Part shown: positions 42,997 through 47,364 of the stretch, one piece after another | How the letters are laid out: each line of letters begins with the position of its first letter | Position numbering within the stretch: position 1 is the first letter of the stretch | Origin: Paludibacter jiangxiensis | Lineage (GTDB): Bacteria; Bacteroidota; Bacteroidia; Bacteroidales; Paludibacteraceae | Assembly (NCBI GenBank): GCA_945897785.1 | Contig: CAMDGD010000010.1 | Coordinates: forward strand, 1-47,364 | Direction of reading: 5' to 3' | Length of the DNA stretch: 47,364 bases | Position numbers and translations under genes: made by a program | The notes under the pieces: model-generated | The model's input: only the letters and a program-made list of their open reading frames with translations | Databases searched by the model: none | What the model was told of the DNA's origin: nothing

Positions 42997-45459
42997 ATGA
43001 AAAAACAAGCAACAAAACACCTCATTATTAGCTTAATAGCTTTAGTAATGGGTAGCAACAGTTTTGCTCAACAAGTAAACACGCTTTACTTTATGAAAAA
43101 CATTCAGGAAAGAAACGCTTACAACCCTGCTTTCCAACCTATCACAAATTATTTTAATATTCCGTTTTTTCCCGATTTTCGACTAGAAGCCGGCAACAAC
43201 TCCCTAGTGTTTAAAGATATCATCTTAAATCAAAAAATAAACGGTATTGATAGTACCATCACTTTTATGCATCCACAAGCAAACAAAGATGATTTCTACA
43301 ATACGCTTAGAAAAACAACACGCTTAAATACCGATTTCACTTTTAACCTTTTCGGCTTAGGTTTTCGTTCAAAAAACAAGAAAAATTACTACTCGTTTAA
43401 TGCGTACCAAAAACTGGAAAATAGCATTTATCTTCCTAAAGATTTATTTAAACTGGCCTTATACGGCACACCCGACTTGGTTAATGCAAACAAATACGAT
43501 TTAAGCAAGTTTGGACTTGATGCCTCAATTTACACCGAATTGGCTTTTGGTTACTCCCGTACAATTAACGACAAGCTAACTATTGGGGGTAATCTCAAAT
43601 ACCTTATAGGCCAGGTCAATGTATCTACCAATATCGAAAATTTTAATTTAGAAGCTGGTATTGACAAATGGGCTATTGAAGGTGAAGGAAGCATAAACGC
43701 ATCAATCCCATTACTTACTATTCCTGTACAACTAGATGGGTCGTTCGACTTCAATAATATTGACATGAACGATATGGATGAAAGCCAGATTAGAGGAATT
43801 GCGCTTAGTGGAAACTGGGGGTTAGGACTTGATTTAGGAGCCACTTATCTTATTATACCCGACCTTGAACTATCTGCTGCTATAACGGATTTAGGCTTTA
43901 TTCGTTGGCGCAAAAATGTAACAAACGGCAAACTTAATGGAGCGTATGAATTTACCGGCGTCGAATACGGTATCAACGACGATATCGATGCTAAAATGGA
44001 TACACTGGTAACTCAATTGGAAGATGCTTTTGTTACCACCGGAACGAATAATAGCTACACAACCAGCCTCTCTACGCGCCTAAATGTTGGTGCAGAATAT
44101 AGTGTTGTTGACGACCGCATCGGCTTTGGTGTGTTATCTTCTTCTTTATTTGCGAATAAAACAATATTTCAAGACATAACTACTTCGGTAAACTTCCGAC
44201 CTTGGCATTGGTTTAGCACTTCTTTTAGTTATTCTTTGCTAAACGGCCAATGGAGCACTATCGGTTTTGGAGCTCAATTACGGATACTTGCATTTAACAT
44301 GTATATCGCTGCCGATAGAATTCCGCTAACATTTGTAAATAGTGGTGGTTCTCCTAATATACCTGTTCCAAATGGATTGCAATCTATGAACCTGCAAGTG
44401 GGCTGGGCATGGAATTTCGGACGAACCGATAAAGACGACGATAAAGATGGTGTGCGTAATAAAAAAGATAAATGTCCGGAAACTCCACTAGGCGATTTAG
44501 TTGACAAAAAAGGCTGTACCGTTGATACCGACGGAGATGGAGTAGCTGATAATAAAGATTTATGTCCGGATACCCCTAAAGGTCACCCTGTTGATTCGGT
44601 GGGTTGTACCCTCGATGACGATAAAGACGGCGTATTTAATCCAGACGATGCTTGTCCGAATACTCCGACAGGGGTTAAAGTAGACGAAAAAGGTTGCCCG
44701 CTTGATACCGACGAAGATGGCGTTCCTGATTACTTGGATGAGTGTCCAAATACCCCAAAAGAAGCCAAAGGTACTATTGACGAAAAAGGTTGTCCGAAAG
44801 ACACCGACCAAGATGGTGTAGAAGATTACAAAGACAAATGTCCTAATACTCCTGCCGAAGCCAAAGGAACAGTTGACAAAAATGGTTGTCCGATAGATAC
44901 CGACGGCGATGAAGTGCCTGATTACAAAGACAAATGTCCGGGTACAACTGCAGAAGCAAGAGGAACCGTTGACGAAAATGGCTGTCCGAAAGATACCGAC
45001 GGTGATGGCATTCCTGATTACAAAGACAACTGCCCTACTATTGTTGGTCCGGTAAGCAATAATGGCTGTCCGGAAGTGAAAGCTGAAGTAAAAAAAATAT
45101 TCCAACAAGCCTTACAAGGCATTCAGTTCGATACCGGAAAATCAACTATTAAACCAGCTTCATTCACGGTTATGAATAAGATTGTTTCCATTATGAAAGA
45201 CAATGCTGATTACAATATCGAAATAAACGGACATACAGATAATGTTGGCAAAGATGATTTGAACCAAAAACTATCAGACGACCGTGCCAATGCCGTAAAA
45301 CAATACCTAATAAACAAAGGCATTGAAGAAGATAGAATGAAAGCCACCGGATTTGGGGCTTTGATGCCGGTAGATACAAATAGCACTCCTGCAGGACGAT
45401 TCAAAAACCGCCGTGTAGAGTTCGTGGTAAAATTTGAACGATTTATAAAAGAAGAGTAA
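42997..45459 (+). CDS. Outer-membrane protein: DUF5723-like barrel, TSP3 repeats, OmpA domain
   Basis: 820 residues from the ATG at 42997, giving a signal peptide (MKKQATKHLIISLIALVMGS...FAQ). An upstream ATG at 42967 would add ten residues. The N-terminal part (about 25-475) resembles the DUF5723 beta-barrel, with NAYNPAFQPITNYFNIPF near its start. Seven thrombospondin type-3 calcium-binding repeats follow (D-x-D-x-DG-x-x-D...CP), then an OmpA C-terminal domain with INGHTDNVGKDD and LSDDRANAVKQYL, which binds peptidoglycan. It likely tethers the outer membrane to the cell wall and may aid gliding or surface structure. It ends with a terminator. Confidence 0.87.
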   Translation: MKKQATKHLIISLIALVMGSNSFAQQVNTLYFMKNIQERNAYNPAFQPITNYFNIPFFPDFRLEAGNNSLVFKDIILNQKINGIDSTITFMHPQANKDDFYNTLRKTTRLNTDFTFNLFGLGFRSKNKKNYYSFNAYQKLENSIYLPKDLFKLALYGTPDLVNANKYDLSKFGLDASIYTELAFGYSRTINDKLTIGGNLKYLIGQVNVSTNIENFNLEAGIDKWAIEGEGSINASIPLLTIPVQLDGSFDFNNIDMNDMDESQIRGIALSGNWGLGLDLGATYLIIPDLELSAAITDLGFIRWRKNVTNGKLNGAYEFTGVEYGINDDIDAKMDTLVTQLEDAFVTTGTNNSYTTSLSTRLNVGAEYSVVDDRIGFGVLSSSLFANKTIFQDITTSVNFRPWHWFSTSFSYSLLNGQWSTIGFGAQLRILAFNMYIAADRIPLTFVNSGGSPNIPVPNGLQSMNLQVGWAWNFGRTDKDDDKDGVRNKKDKCPETPLGDLVDKKGCTVDTDGDGVADNKDLCPDTPKGHPVDSVGCTLDDDKDGVFNPDDACPNTPTGVKVDEKGCPLDTDEDGVPDYLDECPNTPKEAKGTIDEKGCPKDTDQDGVEDYKDKCPNTPAEAKGTVDKNGCPIDTDGDEVPDYKDKCPGTTAEARGTVDENGCPKDTDGDGIPDYKDNCPTIVGPVSNNGCPEVKAEVKKIFQQALQGIQFDTGKSTIKPASFTVMNKIVSIMKDNADYNIEINGHTDNVGKDDLNQKLSDDRANAVKQYLINKGIEEDRMKATGFGALMPVDTNSTPAGRFKNRRVEFVVKFERFIKEE
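44434..45072 (+). repeat. Seven thrombospondin-3 repeats in coding DNA
   Basis: Seven units, each starting with DxDxDGV-like residues and containing CPxTPxG or a variant, average about 90 bp. Units four to seven are longer (with EAKGT or EARGT inserts) and more alike, suggesting recent duplication. They bind calcium and form a stiff spacer between barrel and OmpA domain. Confidence 0.85.
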
Positions 45460-45478
45460 TTTCTATTGTGATACTTTT

Positions 45479-45520
45479 TAAAAAACATTCCTTAACCACC
45501 GTTTTGGAATGTTTTTTTTT
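45479..45520 (+). terminator. Terminator of the OmpA gene
   Basis: Stem AAAAACATTCC/GGAATGTTTTT (45481-45491, 45506-45516) with T-run following, 20 nt after the stop codon. Confidence 0.85.
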
Positions 45521-45555
45521 GAGTCAAGATAAAAGAGAACGGAGTACAGAGTACA

Positions 45556-45625
45556 GACAAGGGTTGCGTTTTAATTAGTGTAAGTTAGTGCTAATTAGTG
45601 GACCTGCATTTACGCTGTGTTAATC
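45556..45625. repeat. 70-bp repeat, copy 1
   Basis: Starts GACAAGGGTTGCG and ends TGTGTTAATC. It matches 45769-45838 at nearly every position. Inside are three spaced ATTAGTG motifs (TTAATTAGTGTAA...). No gene in 45460-46030; the region is a patchwork of repeats. Confidence 0.85.
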
Positions 45626-45677
45626 CGTGTAATCCGTGGACAAACAGCGTGTGAATGTCACTTTTAGTAATCTGTGG

Positions 45678-45701
45678 GAGTGCGACTTAAAGTCGCGCCC
45701 C
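45678..45701. repeat. GCGACT palindromic repeat, copy C
   Basis: GCGACT-TAA-AGTCGC (45682-45696) with flanks GGAGT and GCCCCC, related to copies at 25477 and 25641. Confidence 0.75.
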
Positions 45702-45768
45702 CACTGTCTCTAAAGAACCAAGTGCCAAGACAAAAGAACGGAGTACACACAAAAGAGAACGGAGAACG

Positions 45769-45838
45769 GACAAGGGTTGCGTTTTAATTAGTGTAAATTA
45801 GTGCTAATTAGTGGAACTGCATTTACGCTGTGTTAATC
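45769..45838. repeat. 70-bp repeat, copy 2
   Basis: Second copy of 45556-45625, separated by 143 bp. It differs only at a few bases. Confidence 0.85.
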
Positions 45839-45865
45839 TAGGCAATCCTTGACAGCAGCGTGATA

Positions 45866-45952
45866 GAAATACCTCAGCCCCGAAAAGTCGGGACTTCGGA
45901 AATACCTCAGCAATTAAATCCCGAAAAGTCGGGACTTCTGAAATACCTCAGC
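45866..45952. repeat. Hairpin tandem repeat
   Basis: GAAATACCTCAGC occurs three times (45866, 45899, 45940). Between them are two hairpins CCCGA-AAAG-TCGGG (45879-45892 and 45920-45933), each followed by ACTTC. No gene. Confidence 0.8.
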
Positions 45953-46000
45953 AGTTAAACAATGCTTGAACCAAGAATCAAGCACAAAGAGTAAAAACAA

Positions 46001-46028
46001 AAAAAGCCTCACAGCATAACTGCGAGGC
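46001..46028 (-). terminator. Terminator of tRNA-His
   Basis: 9-bp stem with one mismatch, GCCTCACAG/CTGCGAGGC (46006-46014, 46020-46028). It is followed on the minus strand by TTTTTTTG. Confidence 0.85.
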
Positions 46029-46033
46029 TTTTG

Positions 46034-46108
46034 GGGTGGAAGGCGGGGCTCGAACCCGTGACCTCCTGAACCACAATCAGGCGCTCTAACCAACTGAGCT
46101 ACAACCAC
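46034..46108 (-). tRNA. tRNA-His, anticodon GTG
   Basis: Anticodon stem CCTGA/TCAGG with loop TTGTGGT gives GTG. D-arm and T-loop TTCGAGC are normal, and the extra 5' G (G-1 at 46108) faces C73 as in all histidine tRNAs. The acceptor stem is unusual: GTGGTTG against CTTCCAC leaves U-U at 5:68 and 6:67, and 49:65 is A-C. An encoded CCA may follow (46031-46033). Probably functional but worth checking. It is followed by a terminator and preceded by a good promoter. Confidence 0.85.
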
Positions 46109-46121
46109 CGTGTTTTCGGAT

Positions 46122-46153
46122 GCAAATATAATAGAACAAATTATTTCCTGCAA
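46122..46153 (-). promoter_or_regulatory. Promoter of tRNA-His
   Basis: On the minus strand TTG (46151-46153), 21 nt, then TATATTTG (46122-46129). Spacing fits the Bacteroidota consensus, and the tRNA begins 14 nt later. Confidence 0.7.
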
Positions 46154-46500
46154 TACTTTAGTCATTTATATCAAAAAGATTTCAGCGTGATTGAAATAAT
46201 AATATCTATAGTGAATTTAGTATGTGGCTTAATAAACTACGAATTGTAAATATTATAAAGTTTGTAAAACTAAAAGAAAACTTTATCCCAAAAATATGAT
46301 TATGACTTATTATTTTAAGAGAGTAAGCAATGTAAATTTAAGATGCTACCCCTATAAGTTGATTAAAAAAGCAAATTACACATTGTAAATAACACATACT
46401 TGATTACATTACCAAGGCATTTAATGATATTATTTTTATAACAACTACTATCCGCCACTTTTGTTAGCTGTTCATATTGAATTCTTTTATATATTTGTGT
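46154..46500. other. AT-rich intergenic region, no gene seen
   Basis: About 350 bp between the tRNA-His promoter and the Fur-like gene. Only promoter-like T-rich DNA was seen; a TATATTTG at 46490-46497 ends 3 bp before the fur ATG. Confidence 0.45.
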
Positions 46501-47022
46501 ATGTCACACAAAAAAACAGCCTCCCTCAAAAAAGAAGATATCAAAGCCATTGTTAAAGGGCTTTTTACCGATTACCTACAAGAACATAATCAACGAAAAA
46601 CACCGGAAAGGTATGCCATTCTCGAAAAAATTTATGATACAATAGGCCATTTTACAATAGACACTCTACACAGCATAATGACAGAAGATTTTCAGGTAAG
46701 CCGAGCAACAGTTTACAATACGCTCGAATTGCTTGCCGACTGTCATTTGGTTATAAAACACCACTTTCATTCAGAATATTTTGAATACGAAAAAGCGTAC
46801 AACAACCTCCACCATCATCTTATTTGCACCAATTGCAGAAAAATAAAAGAGTACTCTGACGAAAACATAAAAAAAATTATTCGAGCAAAACCGCTTGGTG
46901 GTTTTGAAGTGAAAAATTTTTCCATTTACACCTACGGAATCTGTCATAAATGTGCCAAACAATTAAAAAACAACAAGCTAAAAAAAGCACAAACAGAAAT
47001 GGCAAAAAAAATAGAAAAATAA
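46501..47022 (+). CDS. Fur-family transcriptional regulator
   Basis: 173 residues from the ATG at 46501. The frame extends back to a TTG at 46477, but the eight extra residues are unlikely. The winged-helix region TPERYAILEKIYDTIGHFT and FQVSRATVYNTLELLADCHLV are family hallmarks. The metal-binding half has NLHHHLICTNCRKIKEY with CxxC, and GICHKCAK gives the second CxxC zinc site. Regulates by metal or peroxide; Fur, Zur or PerR cannot be separated by eye. It precedes purA, an arrangement often seen in Bacteroidota. Confidence 0.9.
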   Translation: MSHKKTASLKKEDIKAIVKGLFTDYLQEHNQRKTPERYAILEKIYDTIGHFTIDTLHSIMTEDFQVSRATVYNTLELLADCHLVIKHHFHSEYFEYEKAYNNLHHHLICTNCRKIKEYSDENIKKIIRAKPLGGFEVKNFSIYTYGICHKCAKQLKNNKLKKAQTEMAKKIEK

Positions 47023-47301
47023 CTATCTTTACAAGCGCAAATTTATTTAGCCGTTATTGGAATAGTCCGTTTTCTAAGCGGGCCATTTTTATGTATAAAA
47101 AACGCATTTAAGTAATTAGAATATCCCATTGTCGTCCTCTCCATTTAATTTGGATGATAGTTAATAACTGTTTAATTATATAGCACATATTTAAGAGGCT
47201 CTGCCCTCTATCAAAAAAAAAAAAAAATAATATCAACAAAGAGATTTCAAAAAGAACACAGTTGGATGCTGTGAAATGGGAGCTCATCACACAAAAAGAA
47301 A

Positions 47302-47364
47302 ATGAAAATTGATGTATTGTTAGGCCTCCAATGGGGTGACGAAGGTAAAGGGAAAATAGTCGAT
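47302..47364 (+). CDS. purA: Adenylosuccinate synthetase, 5' end only
   Basis: The window ends after 21 codons. MKIDVLLGLQWGDEGKGKIV is the nucleotide-binding start of PurA, with the GDEGKGK loop that binds IMP and GTP. The enzyme joins IMP and aspartate in AMP synthesis. It lies 280 bp downstream of the Fur-like gene. Confidence 0.95.
   Translation, partial: MKIDVLLGLQWGDEGKGKIVD

Noticed and set aside
44560-45108. 182-codon antisense frame over the thrombospondin repeats
   Set aside because: It mirrors the repeated DNA of the OmpA gene on the other strand and has no family signal.
46490-46497. TATATTTG as the promoter of the Fur-like gene
   Set aside because: It ends three bases before the ATG, which would make the transcript leaderless, and no -33 element fits; listed only as a remark.
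47023-47301. A gene in the Fur-purA gap
   Set aside because: The only frame is a 60-codon minus-strand one containing a homopolymer-rich run; judged non-coding.

Overview
The window looks like the chromosome of a low-GC member of the Bacteroidota, probably close to Bacteroidales. The gene families are typical of that phylum (DUF4286, DUF2520, DUF5723-type OmpA protein, UbiA-like lipid prenyltransferase, the KdsC-like/UbiA/Maf cluster). Promoter boxes have the TAnnTTTG form, Shine-Dalgarno sequences are mostly absent, and intergenic spaces carry interspersed palindromic repeats. No rRNA, CRISPR array or complete insertion sequence was seen.

Layout. 1-3.5 kb: repeat-rich accessory DNA with a small secreted protein, a 173-bp duplicated element and a hipBA toxin-antitoxin operon with probable AACTA-N12-TAGTT operators. 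3.5-27.8 kb: core genes. These are mnmE, a nucleoside phosphorylase and an ECF sigma factor; a run from nitroreductase and DUF2520 through KdsC-like phosphatase and UbiA to Maf; a metallo-hydrolase; rRNA methyltransferases; a membrane protein with a decayed Nudix-like tail; ribE and an LTA-synthase-like sulfatase; a RelA/SpoT protein with a broken hydrolase site; rplU-rpmA-serS; aguA-aguB (agmatine to putrescine); dus, ruvC and DUF4286.

28.0-38.3 kb: a 10.2-kb island in the 3' end of a tRNA-Ala(GGC) gene. It is bounded by a 21-bp direct repeat (28022-28042 and 38235-38255), and TTACACCCA motifs lie just inside both ends. The cargo is one tight four-gene operon: a large DNA adenine methyltransferase, a DUF3644 protein with a HEPN-like Rx4H motif, a Schlafen/AlbA_2 ATPase-like protein with a 12-bp tandem-repeat linker, and a PLD-SNF2 helicase. 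The only integration gene left is a 70-codon N-terminal stub of a tyrosine recombinase. This is the best candidate for an under-described anti-phage or restriction-like system.

38.3-47.4 kb: core genes again. These are rsmD, a membrane-anchored hypothetical, a RecD-like helicase, and a lipoprotein plus OmpA/thrombospondin-3 outer-membrane pair. A repeat-filled spacer, tRNA-His(GTG) with an oddly mispaired acceptor stem, a Fur-family regulator and the first 21 codons of purA follow.
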